Shown: piece after piece, positions 11,385 to 24,938 of the stretch
How positions within the stretch are numbered: position 1 is the first letter of the stretch
Layout: the number at the start of each line of letters is the position of its first letter
NCBI GenBank assembly: GCA_033239125.1
Contig: BSWB01000004.1
Location: forward strand, 34,159,501-34,223,500
DNA length: 64,000 nt
Direction: 5' to 3'
Source: Fagopyrum homotropicum
Taxonomy: Eukaryota > Streptophyta > Magnoliopsida > Caryophyllales > Polygonaceae
Position numbers and translations under genes: made by a program
Notes under the pieces: generated by a model
What the model was told of the DNA's origin: nothing
What the model saw: the letters and a program-made list of their open reading frames with translations, nothing else
Databases searched by the model: none

Positions 11385-14300
11385 TCCTAGGTTGACAACA
11401 ATGGCACTCGCAATCTTCTAAAGGCCGAATAAGGAATAAACAGAACCCCACGGGTTCTGAGTTTTTGTTTTCAAAATCGCATGCATGAGTCGGGGTAGAA
11501 TGTACGGACCACCACTCCTTCCGCGGATCTCGGTAGCTTAGTTTATTGGACTTGATATATATATGTATATATGTAGATATGTATACTATATGTGGATTGT
11601 AGTTGCATGATGACTTGATTTATATATAGACTGAATATATGTGCATTATAGTACATGTTTGGACCTTGTATTGTTGTATTGGATTTCCGGATGTGATATA
11701 TTAGTAGTAATGTGAACATAGGACTTATATATATATAGTTATATATACATACACATATGGTATGCTAGTATTATATTAGTAGTAGTTGGCCTTATAGTTA
11801 GGATGATAGGAAGCTATCATCGCCCTTGGACAAACGCCTTTCTGGGATTAGGATAGTATATATACGATGAGTATGCTCAAGTACCGAGCATCACATTCTG
11901 GCGATTACACTGGCGATTGATCGGACTCCTTTTGGGGACGTCAAAGAAATCATCTTAAGGATAAAGATGACATAAACGGGGAACGAATAAGTTAAAGGAA
12001 AATTCGGGATGAAGTAAGAGAAATCAAGATGAGAGCAATACAAGAAAAAGGAGTAACACGAAGATGTGGAAGTGGTTACAAAGAAATCACGATTAGAAAG
12101 ACACCAAGACCAATAGAGATAACAAACTTAAGTTCTTCCAAAAGACGCGTGGACAACTAAAGATGTGAATCGAGGAGGAGATGGATACATTCTAACAAGG
12201 TTGAAGGTGACTTTCCATTAAGATGTGAAGTTTTCTTTAGATGCCCCTAGGCATGATAGTCGAGATGAGAGGTGTGGATGAACCAATCACAAAAGATTTA
12301 AGAGACCCGTAAGTTAAGCTTATGGAGGTAGCAGAAGGTGAAGCGTCTATTTTACGAGATTCCAAGTGGGTGACTTTCTTCGGATATGTGAGTCTACGAG
12401 AAGAATCATGTGGTGAAGGTTCACATAGTAGAATGTCTTTAAGAGGGTCAACCGTTTTCTGTTATGATGATAAGGCTAAGAAACGCCAAAAAGGGGGAAG
12501 GGTGTATAAATGATGATACCAAGAAGATGAAAGACAAAACGAGGAGCTTTGATCGAGAGACTTAAGATACCGACCAAGAGGAACACGAGCGGATGCTAGC
12601 TAGGGTTATAATATTTGGGAAGGTGCACTTAAACGACATCAAGGAAGAATGGTTAAGCCTATGAAAGGGAGTTATATGAACCAACAAGGCAAGGAAGATA
12701 TAGTTACCTCATAAAGAAGAGGAAGCATGGAAGGAAGAACGAACTAACGAAGTTTAAGGTAGAGTACCTCGAGGAGGGTAGCTTTCATGAGAATGGTAAG
12801 TCATTGACATTGGAGAAGGTCACTTAAAAGCTAATTGGTGACAACCAAGAACGCGCATGTGCGTGTGGTCTATGAATGAGTGTGGAAGGGAAGAGTAACC
12901 AGGGTGTGGGATCATAAAGGTGCGGTAACAAGAACTTAGAACATTCCCGGTGGTTGAATGTTGGCAATAAAGAAGTATATCAAGGGAAGTGCAATTATCT
13001 TAATCAAGTAGCATTTTATCGATTCCAGCAAGTGAGGGTAACGTACCTTGTGGGGAATGATTGTAAGGATCTAGTACGACCTTCTTAGGTCATGGGGGTT
13101 GTTATATGGAGAAATGACACGGATCAAGGTAAAGTAAATTGGAAGGACGAAGAGGAAAGTGAGTCTTCTATAGTTGTTGTTCGGAAAGGGGATATATAAG
13201 GGGAGGTATGATATGTTTATTCTAAGGTTATGGATGTCAGGTTTTCACGAGCCAAGCTAAGTCAAGGTTTTTGTGACTCGTATGGCGAAGCCATAGTGGC
13301 TATAACATGAAGCGAGGAATCTGGATTGGGGCAACGCCGCAAGCTTAGGGTTATGATGTTAGTGCTGGGTGAAGATATGAGTTGGACACTTCAGTGATGT
13401 CGGTAGAGGGGATGAGTAAACAAGATTATAGGTATACAGAGGGATTTGGATGAACTTATGGGACCTTTGTAGGTCATGGAATTGACATATGGGAGAACGA
13501 CACGAATTAGAGGTTTTAAAGTTTGACAATTGTAAAGGGGAAGTAGTGAATCAAGAAGAAGGTAAGGTGTCATGGAGGTGGTACGTAAACGGGAGTATAT
13601 AGAGGATGCAGGGTATGAAATGGATGATATGTTACCGCGGGCAAGAGATAAGTCAAGTTTCTAGACTCACACGGTAGAGACATAGTGGCTATGGCGTGAA
13701 AGAGAGGACCTAGATTAGGAAAACGCTGGAAGCTTAGGTAGAATACAAAAGAACTCCCACAATATGTTAGGATGTCCGGGAGAGTGAAGAAGATAAGATC
13801 GATTTGTTATAAGACGTGATTATGCCCTACAGTTAGGACGGTTGTGGCAACACATAAGTATGAGTTCTTAAAAGGTTATTACAACCATGCCTTCAAGGTG
13901 AAAAAGATGGAACAATACGGATTCGAGAGAAGAAGGACCCTTGATAGAGAACAGACACGGTCATAGCTGAAGATGGAACGATACAAGAGTCTTAAGGACG
14001 TCACCTCAATAGATCGAGGTAGATTAATTGTATCATGACCATTTGTAAAGTGATAAGACAAGATTGTGTCGGTTATTATGATATGTGATAGGTAGAGAAA
14101 AGATAGAACCTGAGATAGAACGGATTCCAATGCATCGGAATGTGAATTTTACCGCTAAGATTGATTTGGGCTCAACTCCTATTTCTAAGACGCTGTAAAA
14201 AAGACATCAATAAATGATACCCGTAAGGATACTCGAATCGAGGATGCAATCAAAGGAGCAATTTCAAGGACTAGATGATAAAGGTTCATTAGAACCAATG

Positions 14301-14407
14301 CACTGTCATAGAGTACACCAGAAGTTATCTTGAACTCTTAATTTGAAGTTTATATGGAAATATACCTTATACTCTTGAATTAAAGTTATTATGAAAACAG
14401 AGTTGTT

Positions 14408-14640
14408 ATGGAAAAGACAGGCAGTTCTCTCCAATTGAACATCGATTACCGTGAGTCGAAGGACAAGTATTTCTTACAACGAATGGATGATCTACTCGAT
14501 CGGTTACAAGGGTCGGTAGTCTCTTATGAGAATGATTTAAGGTTTGATTGTCACCAATTGAGAATTCGAGTCAGAGATATTGCAAGTGCGGCATTTTGGG
14601 CCAATCAGAGTCACTACGAGTTGTAGTTATTCCATATGGG
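14408..14640 (+). pseudogene. RT fragment (Ty3-gypsy), decayed
   Basis: An open stretch whose translation keeps IDYRE, LLDRLQGSV, the FDCHQLRIRVRDI equivalent of SGYHQLRVRDQDI, and a downstream HYEL corresponding to HYEF. Several substitutions replace conserved RT residues and the catalytic box is absent. Confidence 0.7.
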
Positions 14641-15730
14641 CTTACTGATGCCCGGATGAGATATTTTGGATCTACTCTTAAAAAAAAAAAAAGAGAGAGA
14701 GAGATGTATGACATGTTGTCTCGTGATGGCGAACCCGAAAGATGTGGAAGAGGTTACAAGTTTTCTTGGATGTGCTGAACTTTACCCGATTTGTGAAGGG
14801 AGAAGTTGTGTAACACCAATTATGGTAACCTAATCTGGACGATAGTGAAGTATTGAATAGGACGAAGAATTTGTAATAAAGTTGCTGAGAGTTAAGAGGG
14901 GATTCATTGGTGCAACTATTATTACATTACCTCGAGGTATGATGGGTTGGACGAGTACAAGTTATTCTTCAAGACAAGGTCTTGATCGAGTATTGAGGAA
15001 CGATGTAAAAGTTATAGCATACATGTCTCGTTAGTGAATCAGTGGGAAGTGAAATACTTCATCCATTATTGGGAACTTACTTCTAGTATTGAAGAAACGT
15101 AACATTACGATTGGGTTGATAAGAACCAAGGTCAACGGTGTAAATGGGAAGGTATGATCTTTCTTATTAGAGACAATTAAAGAGAAACATAGTGGAAATG
15201 CTGCCTTGAGGAAGACCGATAAAGAAGTTGAATTCCGATATATCCGACCTTTGTGAGATCATAGCGCAAGTAAGGAAGGGTATACCGGTTGGAGTAGCCG
15301 CCAAGAGTAGAGAGCGTTCACTTGGTGTTCTATATGTATCAATTTAAGTACATGTCTGATTCGAGACATGTGATCAGTCATGATGATCTAGTGGCATACA
15401 AGGAACCAATGAGGTTAATAGGAAGACGGAGGGTAGTATCTTTCATTGAGTTTTTCGCGGAGCTAGTAGTTTCGATAGAATCGACGGGTTAGACCTAGTT
15501 CTTCCCTTAGTCGTGTTGTGTATACGTGTGATGTTATATGTGGTTTTGTGCCCCGTGCGGGAATGTAGTTTATGTCCGGTTATATATACTGCGATGGTGG
15601 TTGGAGTAGTTGGTATATAGATTAGATAGTCTAAGCCTTCCTAGTTTTGAGTTCATACCTCGGCCTTAGGGACCGAGATGTTCGGCGGGTGGCAAGTTTC
15701 GGGACGAAACTTGTTTTCAGGGGGATCTAA

Positions 15731-17307
15731 TGTAACGACCCGTTTATTGGGTGCGTTTTAGATTTTTTTTTTTTCCGTATTTTTGTTTTTTGTATGGCCT
15801 CAATATATTTTACGAGTTTTGATATGTATATATTTATATTATCCGTATTTACACCATTACATTATCCGGAGATTTAGTTTTGATAAATTCCGGGCCTAAC
15901 CGGAATTCGACCAATTTAGACCTTTTCCGTCGTCCTTTTTATTTTGTTTAACCGGTAAGATAAAATAGTTGGGCCGTCAAGACGGGCCGGCCCAAGAGGC
16001 CCCTTCCTTCATGAGAGGCCCGTCAACCTTCTTCCTTCCTAACCCTAACTCCCTCAGAAGTGATCTCTCACGTAAGCTGGCCGCCACATGCGTTCTTCCT
16101 CCCTCTCCTCACTCTGATATGGGAAGCAGCCGCTGGTGCCATCTTCCTCTCTCTCGCCGGAGTCTCCCAAACCCTAGCCGTCTCTTCGGTGAATCTCCTT
16201 TTCACTCTCGCTATCACGTACACCGTCGCTGCTCTCTCCTCCTCGCCAAGCCGACAACCTCCAATCAACAATCTCCCCATCTGTCCTTCCCTTTCCCCGT
16301 CGTCAGCAGTTGAACCCCAGCCTGCACCTCGCCATCCTTACGCACGCAGGTCGGAACCAGCAGAGCCTCTCACCTTCTCCATCTCCGTTGCACTAAACCG
16401 TAACCATGGTGGCCTCCTTTTTCTGCTATGGATCGACAGCAGTGATGAAGGCTCCCCCGACGCCTCCTGTCCTCTCCTTTCTGTCGCTCCGGCTGTCTGG
16501 CTTCTTCTTGTTTCGCCTCCAGATCCGACGCCGGGGAAGACGACACTCGGGGCTCATATTGTCCGCCGTCGACTGCAGTGAAGACCCAGCCCTGTCGCCG
16601 CCTACAACGAGCCTCATCGGACCCAAAAGGCGACACCTGATGCTCCCTCTTCATGAGCCAGGTCTACAGACCGCAGGAGCCGCCAGACCTGCCGCGGTTG
16701 TCGCCATTCGTCGCGTGGACGAATGGAAAGCTTGCCGCCACCTCCGCCTTGCCGCCAGCCTCGCTGACCGCTAGTGACGACCCGTCAATCGGAACATCAG
16801 TAGCCTCCTTCCTCCGTGTGAGTTTTCTTGTGTTGTGTTAGAACCTAGGTTATGATTAGAAGATTCTGCGGTTTGAATCGAGATTAGTATTATGTGTATG
16901 TTTTGTATGATGCTAGTTATGATGAATGTCTTCCGAGATATGTTGTAATTGAAGTTAGAAACAATGTCGGTATATGGAAGTCTGAGTTTGTATATTGAGT
17001 GGTTGTGATGATTTTTACGGTACAAGTTGTTAAAGAAGGTTATGAGTTAGCATGGAATATGAACCTTGTATGAAGATATTAGATGGATGATTGTGGGCTA
17101 GCGATGAGGATGAGTTAAATGTCGGAGTAATGACCTAAGATAGCTTCATTACGAGTATTTGAGAATAGACACGGATTCAAATTCCTTAAAGTATTGTAAG
17201 AACATATGTGAAGAATTTATAATAGTGAACTTTCCTTCAATTAGAGTTTGGTAACGAGTAGTTAGAATGAGCTTTCCTTTTCTTTGGTTTTAACATAGGT
17301 GATATGA

Positions 17308-17368
<61 letters not shown>

Positions 17369-18409
17369 CCGGCAGGTCTAGGTGTTACGTTTTTTGGACT
17401 TCTGATTACTTAGTTGGGAGTGGACTAGTTAGTATTTTTCCTCTTAGATGATCGTTATTAACTTAGAAGTGAAAACTTCTAAGGTATTAGATATTACGTT
17501 ATTGATACAAGTTTCATTTTATGATCAGATAGTTGAGATTAGACTCATATGGAGTCAAGAGATATCGTTGATTGAACTCGACTTGGTACAGGTAAGTCTC
17601 CGGACTTACTTAGCTTGTATTCTTTGTATTAGCATTGATGTGTGTTTGGTGGTGTGCGTTTATTCTTTATTGTTTATAACAACTAAACCGGAAATAGGAC
17701 CACCGACCTTTATATTATTTTGGCCCAAGTGTATGACAACGGGCGGTGACATCATCTGCCTAGCTCTTGCGAGAGTCTAGGAGGTTCTTGGCGACTAGCC
17801 GGTGCTGGTTAGACGGTCGGAGGCATCCGTACCGTTCCACGCCGGTAAGTAGGGACCGAGGCGGGACCACGGTGGTCTCGTGTCACAAACCTAAGTTGAA
17901 TTAGAACGGGATACGACCTAATAATGACAAAGATAATAAACCGGATTGATGTGCTTTAATGTACGTTGTATGTTTGTGATGAGATTACTTGTGTTTGTGC
18001 CTTTCACCTTGATTCTAATGCTTCGAATATGAGCTAACGGTTTTATACCGATTGTTGTAGATTGCCTTGCAGGTTAGGATTGCGGCCGAGAGATCCGGAA
18101 GAGTGGGCAGCCGGGGTTCCGTACATTTTAGGAGTGGGTTTTGGTTGGAGTCGGGTTGTGTTTTATTCTTCGTTTATTATGTTAGTATGCCGCGTGTATG
18201 TCGTTTGGTCTTTGGCGTTGTTTATCGGCTGAAGTCTTTTGTTGTTTTCCTTCGGGTTTCTTATCATTTGCATTAAAAGGAATTTCGGTTTTGCCTTTAT
18301 TTGTGCCATGTTGAAAGATCCGGTGAAATTGTTGTCAGGCTAAGGGTCGGGACCCATTGTGAGGTCCCAACCCGTACCATCCCGAGTCCCGCGGATTCGG
18401 GGTGTTACA
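15731..18409 (+). repeat. 3' LTR of the inner element
   Basis: Copy of 8719-11369, ending GGGGTGTTACA and followed by the TSD TCTGG. The internal AT repeat at about 17310-17364 is longer than in the 5' copy. Confidence 0.95.
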
Positions 18410-18414
18410 TCTGG

Positions 18415-20780
18415 CCCACCACTAGGCCCATTTACCAAGCCCACAAGCCCACCTCCGTAACTAATCCTAACCTTAATTTTTAATCTTACGCTTAACCTAC
18501 TCCTGCTGCTCCTCCTCTCCGACTACACGACTGGCAAGTGGTAACTCACGACCTTCCCTCCCACCCTCTACTGTACGGTTGACGCACACACAGCATCCAT
18601 CCCGGATCGAGCCGGTCGCCACGACCCACCACCAAGACCGCCGTCGTCGCCTCTATCGAACACCCAGACACGCCAGCCTTCCACGCGCGAGTTACAAACG
18701 GAATCACTGTCCTCCCTCGACACCGAAGCCAGGGCCGCCGCAAGTGCAACCAAATCGCTCCGGGACCGTCACGCTGGTAAGTATCACGCCCTCGAGCCTT
18801 CTTCCTCTTCTGCACCACCTTTCTAACCCCCCTCGCAACCATCAGACACTGCGAAGTTGAGCCGGTCGAGACTGCGACACATGAACCAGGCGGCAACCGC
18901 TGCATCTCGTCACCGGCGGAAGCCACACCACCTCCTGGACACCCGACTGGTATAACACTGCAGAAACCGTCCCACTTCGATCCAGAGCAGCACCATTCGG
19001 ATGGGAACCACCACACCGCTGCCGGTAAACGCTGAGCCCTCCTTCCTGTTGCATTTTTATACGTACAGAGGATATAGAGGGTTAGTCCAGATCTTGTGCA
19101 GTAGATGAATAAACTGAGGTGTGAAGGGAGTGAAAAATACCTTTCCTTTTGTGGTCCATGAGACTCGAACTGGAGACCTCTAAGTAATATAAATAAGAGC
19201 ACATGTTGATAGAGAGAATCAAACCTAAGACCTTCTGCACACCTCTTGTTGGAATTTCGACCTGCTGACTTCATGATATATTTTCTAGGGTTTAAATCGC
19301 GAATCCACCGTTGAAATTTTAATATGTTGTAGATTGCAATACGTAATTTAATGTGTTAAAATTTGAGAGAAAGTTAACGGTCGGATTGGGATTTACGAGG
19401 TCCTAAAGTAGGACAGTTGGGCTGTTTTTACAGCAAGGGAAAAATTTACTAAGTATGAAATTATGTAAAAGAGATATAAATATATATATAAATAAGTTGG
19501 GATTTCAGGATTTATATATATAAAGAAACATAAGAATATATATATATATACTCATGACGTAAGTGTACCTATATCCGTACAAGATGGGAAATAAAATAAG
19601 TAGATATATATATTTGAGTACCGAATAATTACACAATTAAATAAGTAAGTTGAGGAGAAAGGTTAAAGTATATAATACGGATAATATATGTAATAGATGG
19701 TAACCGGGAAGGAGGAAGAGTGTTATTCTTTTTTTTAGGGGATTCAAGTTTGAACTGGTGACCTATAGGTAGCTAACCGAGAGACACAAAGTTTAGAAAC
19801 AAGTTTTAAAAGGAATAAGAAAGTTTAAGAATAAATTTGAGAAGCCTTGGGCTGAGGGTAAAATGGTCTTTTACCGTAAGAACTTGTTCCGTAATTCCTT
19901 AGCATGAGGTTGGACATCTGGATGTGATTTTGATACACATGCCTTATTTGACAGGTGTTTGAGTTACCACGAGTACGGACTGTTTGAGACGTGTTAGAGT
20001 GTATTTTGACTCAGGTAAGTCCTTGCGACTTACTTAGCTGGTTTCTGGATATTAGTTGAGTGATAATAGTGGTGTGTGTACCCTGTGTGTTATAATAACA
20101 ACTTGTTAGGACGACCGTTGTTATTATGTGTTAAGGCCCAAGTGTATGTATAACGGGCCGTGACATCACTGCCCAGCTCTGCCAGGAGACTGGGAGGTTC
20201 TCTATACCCAGACCATACAGGTACACGGTGAGATGCATCGGATCCACTCCTGATGGGTACACGGGGGCGGAGGCGAGGTTTGGGAATCCCTCGTGTCACA
20301 AAATAAGTATCATTAGAGTGAATGACTTAAATGAAGATAATAAATGGATTGTTTGAAAGCATGATGAGTGTTTATTATTTTATGTGTGTGTGTGCTATTA
20401 TTATTCTCCTAATGTTTAGATAACTAGCTAATGGTTGTATTGTTGTGTTTTTAGTTTTACCGCAGGTTAGAACAGCAGCTGAGTGATCCGGAAGTAGTGG
20501 TCAGCCGGGTCTCCGTACTCCTTAGAGTGGGGGTTGGGGGTTGTGTTTGTCTTTTCTTTCTTTTGGGTTAAGACAGTTGTTCATTTCTTTTGTTTAAGTA
20601 CTTTAGGCTGCTAGACAGTGTTGCATTCATTACCTTAAAAATACTATTTTTATGAATTTCGGTTTCTTTATTTGTGTCTTGTTGCAAGATCCTAGTAATA
20701 TTGTTGTCAAACTGAGGTCGGAACCCACTGTGAGGTTCTAACCAGTAATGTTCCGAGTTCTGAGAATTCGGGGTGTTACA
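18415..20780 (+). repeat. 5' LTR of the outer element, second part
   Basis: Continues 8416-8718 after the inner insertion and matches 36700-39066. Three antisense sequences resemble a tRNA B box: near 19151, 19215 and 19746. The minus-strand 242-codon frame at 18546-19274 recurs in the 3' LTR at 36831-37559 with substitutions and resembles no known protein; probably incidental. Confidence 0.92.
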
Positions 20781-23700
20781 ACATGGTATCAGAGCTCTAG
20801 GTTGACAACAATGGCACTTGAAATCTTCTGAAAGACCGAATAAGTTTTAAGCAGAACCCGAAAAGGGGTCTGAGTTTTAAAAAAAAAAGAGAATTTTGGT
20901 TTTAAATGCATGCATAGTCTGGTTGGGGATAGAAAAGTACGGTTGATCACCACTACTACCGCGGATCTCAGTATGCTTAGTATGGACTTTAGGTTTTACT
21001 GTAGTTGGACTTTTAGCTTGTTTATAAAGATATGTTATATAGATAGGTATATGCCGAAGATTAGTAGAATTTATAGTTACATTACGCCCTTAATGGAGAT
21101 AACAGTTTGAGATCCTCATTCAATTGACACACCTAAGTTTTTGAAGAGTGTCAACGTGAGGATTAGTATGTACATCTTATGTGCATTAGGGTAGACGAAC
21201 GTCGGACAACTCCTTCGAGCTTGTTGAGGAACGTCGAGATGGAAAAGTGAAGACTCAAAGACAATACCAATTACGATGAGAAGAAGAGAATTCCGAATCA
21301 ACTCAACGGGGTCAAATGAAGGATATACAAGAGAGTAGTTTCGGAGAAACAAGAGATGATCGCCAACTAGGGAATTGAGAAAGACAACGGAGAGGCTATT
21401 TCAAGTTGTGTAAAGTGACTTCACAGACAAAAAGGATGACGTCGAAAATTTGCCATAGACATGAAAGTCAAAAGAGAGATATAGTAGCGATCAAGAAAAG
21501 GGACATAAAATTTAAGCTCACTGACAGACTAGGAAGTGAAAGTTGATGCCAAAAGCAAGGCGAAATATGATCCCTCTCAACAAGCTAATTGCCACCACAA
21601 TCCCGATTGATAACCGAGACAGTCAAAAGTATGGAAGTCAACACGAGATACATTATTCATCCAAATACAAAGAATTAAAGAGCTGCAACTTGGAAGCTTA
21701 CGCATTGCCAGAAAGGGAAAGGTGGATTTCACCAACGTGGAAGTAGAATGATCTCATAGAACACATGAGAATTTTGACATAGACCGTGATACAACAATAA
21801 CCAGCTTCTGTAAAGGCAGCATTACAAGCAACACCCAAGGAAGAAGAGTGTGTGAGAAGGGTATTGGTGAACCCGAGGGACCCCAATAACTTCTCATGCA
21901 AAAGGAATTTAAGCTAATAACACTACAAGTTCATAATAGAGAACCGCAAATAGACGATAACTCAGGTAAAAGAATCACGGAGATGTACCTACAAGCTACC
22001 CTAGAAGGATTGAAAAGTCGGTTGATGGAAGAAGAATGATACAACTGGACTCGTAAGAGTATAACAATCTTACAAAAGTGTAGATCGTAGGAGGAGCTAA
22101 AGAAGAATAAACAGAGAGACTGGAGGAGATATATATCACCAAGTATATCAAGCCTCAAAAGAGATGGAAGAAAAGTAAGTCTAGGATGTTGTAGAAGGTC
22201 AACTACATCCTACTTGGACAACTTAAAAGTTACTTGTGCGGGTTAACTAGTGATGGTTAGTTAACCGATAAGAAGAATAACCACAAGGTTATGAAAGAAT
22301 TTTATCGACATCTAGTGAATTTCCTTCGGAGATCCACGACGAAAATGGTGAAGTTAAATCAATACAAGTACTTGTAGCCTGGATGATAGTAATGGTGAAA
22401 AGGGAATTGTTGGGAGTAGTTACTTACTACTGACTACGAAAGATACATATCAGAGTTAGAATGAAGGGATCCCTGTAAGAACTAGAAGACTAAGAGGAAG
22501 TAGATGATTGGAAACATGTCCTATGTCTTAGCATTCCACACAAGTAAGACTGATGGTGCTCCTTCGAGAAAAAGTAGGGTCAGACTGTCTAGATTGACAG
22601 GGAAAAACCCTTGTGATTTAAGGTGTGACACAGAATAATTGGAAATTCCGAGGCGGCACAAACATAAGGAGTATGATGTAAAGCCTTGGTGAAATGTATG
22701 GTCGAGTTGTGAGGTGATTGCAGATGGAATCTACAGGTCGACTAAAACAGACATGAAAAGGAGTAAAAGTGAAAGACTAAAGGTTGTTATATGGATCCGG
22801 TATCACACCAATAAGATGGTTACCGAAAGGACTAAAGACTGTTGTTTAAGGAGAAATGGAGGTACTCCATGGAAAATTCAGCTGAACTGATGACCTAAGA
22901 GTTGATGAAAGTAATAAGACCAACCAACGCAGTTGTAAAGTGTGTACGAGAAAACTCAAAGGGATCTAACTATCTTACGGGGTGTAAATATCAAAGAAGG
23001 TAAAGCGACATGAGTATAAGGAAGACATAATAAATGCGATGCGAAAAATTTGATTGGTGGGAAAATCATATGCACCTAATGTGTTGTATACAAATGGTAC
23101 CATTGGATGTTTAATAACAATCATACCAACGGACTGATGACACTATGATGGATTTAGTGTAAACCAAGTGTATAACTTATCCAGTGAGAAGGAAAGTCAG
23201 GTATCAAAATTGCGGGTTATGATAAATTTTAAATAAAATTTTGAGATGAGGATGTCCTTAGGAAATCTAGGCAAGAGTACAAAGCAACTGAAGTTCCAAC
23301 ACAGAATGGGTAGTAATGATCAATAGACAGTTAGAGACCGATGCAGAGAAGAAAAATGTATAAGACGAGTCACCTAGTAGAAGAGTTCACAAGACAAGCT
23401 TGTAAGGCCAAAAGAGATAAAATGTCGACCCGGATATGAGGGTCTAAGGTGCATGGAAGGGATACCTACTATGGAGTGTAGATGCAAATGTAGACTTTAC
23501 AAGTGTGAAGAGGTTTTAACCTCCTCAAAAATTTAGGAATTTGAAAGAAATCGCAATGCCGGTACCAAAGAGTTGAAACCTGTAGCGGAAACAACGGTGT
23601 TGCATGAAGGCTATATTGCTGATAACACGAAGGAATGTATATATGAGAACGGCCTTGGTGGACTCGAAAGTCCAAGGTGACCCCAATTATCACGGGACCT

Positions 23701-24938
23701 AAGTCATCAAAACCGACGGTCCGTGTAAGGGGAACTGCAAGGGGATGATAACTAAAATCATCAGAACTACAAAGACACTTACCAGCTATTGTTGAAGACT
23801 TGGAATGATTATTTAGATCAAGATGAATGACCGAGTTGAGCTCGAGAAGTAGAGTTAGCCTAAGGAAACAAAAGTGTGGAATAGAAAACGAATTAGTGAA
23901 GCATGAAAGGATTAATCGAGCAGATGATGCTCACCAAGAATTTAACGCCAGTATAGGTATGAGAAGAGCAGGTCCGGAATATTAAGATAAGTCAATTATA
24001 GAGTGACTGACATCAGCCGAGGACGTACAAGTGTTGATTGGTATTGACGAGCAGGTACCGTTGAGAAGAGAGATTAGTGACTGCGAATTTAAGAAATAAC
24101 TTTACCGATGACTTGGAGGAATCCCCAAGTAGACAACGACAACTTTCTGGGGTGATCTAAAGATATAGAGAGAATCGGTTAGAGGTTGCTTACTAGTTGG
24201 TTAAGAATAGTCTATGGGTGAGTAAGAGAGTAAGGATCTGTTGGAGGAGGATCTTGATAGTAGTAGAAGAAAAGTATAGGCGGGAGTTGGGTAAATCATG
24301 TTGACCCCTTAGAAAGACGCCATTGTGACTCATGGGTGTTACACCAAAAGCGTGGTAGGCCCATAAACCACAGATGAAGAAAATCAATGTTAGGTTAACT
24401 CTGTTTTCAATAAGGAATTTGCGATCTATATGAAAAAGTCCACTTGGGTGTGTGATTGTGTGGATTTATATAAACTTTAAAGCTTGACAAGAAGTAGGTG
24501 AAAACAATTAATTAATGAACGATCCGATAAGGTCACATTGAGGAAACCGGGTCAAGCGGTTTGTATTACAAAGAGCATTAGGCGACAAAAGTTTAAGATC
24601 ATTATTTCGTAATCGATAGTCGGGAACTTTCGAAAGGAAAAAGTCTTTATGGTTTGGTAGAGTCATCAATAGATCTGGAGGTAAATTTTAAAAAAAAAAA
24701 AACCGTGAGAAAGTACCTACCGAATCCGAGATATGTCATCAACTATGAAGATCAGAAAATTTAGCCGGTTGATGCTTTTGTAGAGTTCCAGTGGTCTAGA
24801 CGAGGAGCTGATGAGGCTACCTGGGAGATAGAGGAGAGTATTAGACGTAGTTATCCCGAGTTCTTTGCGGGGTTAGAGGTTACTCCTGTTTTGACGAGTT
24901 AGTACTCGGATGTTGTGTTGTTTGACCTTTCAGGTTTT
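20781..24938 (+). pseudogene. Decayed internal region of the outer element
   Basis: No intact gag or pol over 4.16 kb; stops are frequent in all frames. The only clear protein relic is the extreme C-terminus of pol near 24790-24900: a chromodomain end reading QWSRRGADEATWEIEES followed by a stop, essentially the same as the end of the minus-strand ORF at 28072-29735. The interior is interrupted at 24938 (TSD GTTTT, 24934-24938). Confidence 0.8.
20784..20798 (+). other. Primer-binding site, outer element
   Basis: TGGTATCAGAGCTCT just after the 5' LTR end, complementary to initiator tRNA-Met. Confidence 0.88.

Larger units (their letters stand above)
11370..15730 (+). pseudogene. Decayed internal region of the inner element
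   Basis: A 4.36-kb A/G-rich region without an intact gag or pol. The 5' leader aligns with the leader of the outer element (20781-21000) and with the minus-strand leader at 33000-33258. Recognisable relics: an RT segment at 14408-14640 (IDYRESKDKYFL...MDDLLDRLQGSV, equivalent to the IDYRELNK...IDDLLDQLHGAS region of the element at 29736-32996) and an integrase-end segment near 15318-15400 (SRHVISHDDL). A run of about 20 A/G bases lies at 14680-14705. The purine tract CAGGGGGATCTAA at 15718-15730 is the likely polypurine tract. Confidence 0.8.
8719..18409 (+). mobile_element. Inner non-autonomous Ty3-gypsy-type LTR element (intact structure, decayed interior)
   Basis: LTRs at 8719-11369 and 15731-18409 (2651 and 2679 bp; part of the difference is a longer AT repeat in the 3' copy). 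Ends are TGTAACGACCC and GGGGTGTTACA, and the TSD TCTGG lies at 8714-8718 and 18410-18414. A tRNA-iMet-type primer-binding site follows the 5' LTR and a purine-rich tract precedes the 3' LTR. The 4361-bp interior has only fragments of RT and of the integrase/chromodomain end. I count roughly 20-25 substitutions between the LTRs, mostly transitions, near 1%. Confidence 0.93.

Noticed and set aside
18546..19274. 242-codon minus-strand ORF, repeated at 36831-37559
   Set aside because: It lies in both LTRs of the outer element, resembles no protein family, and its reading frame carries no motif. Duplication is explained by the LTRs, not by selection on a protein.
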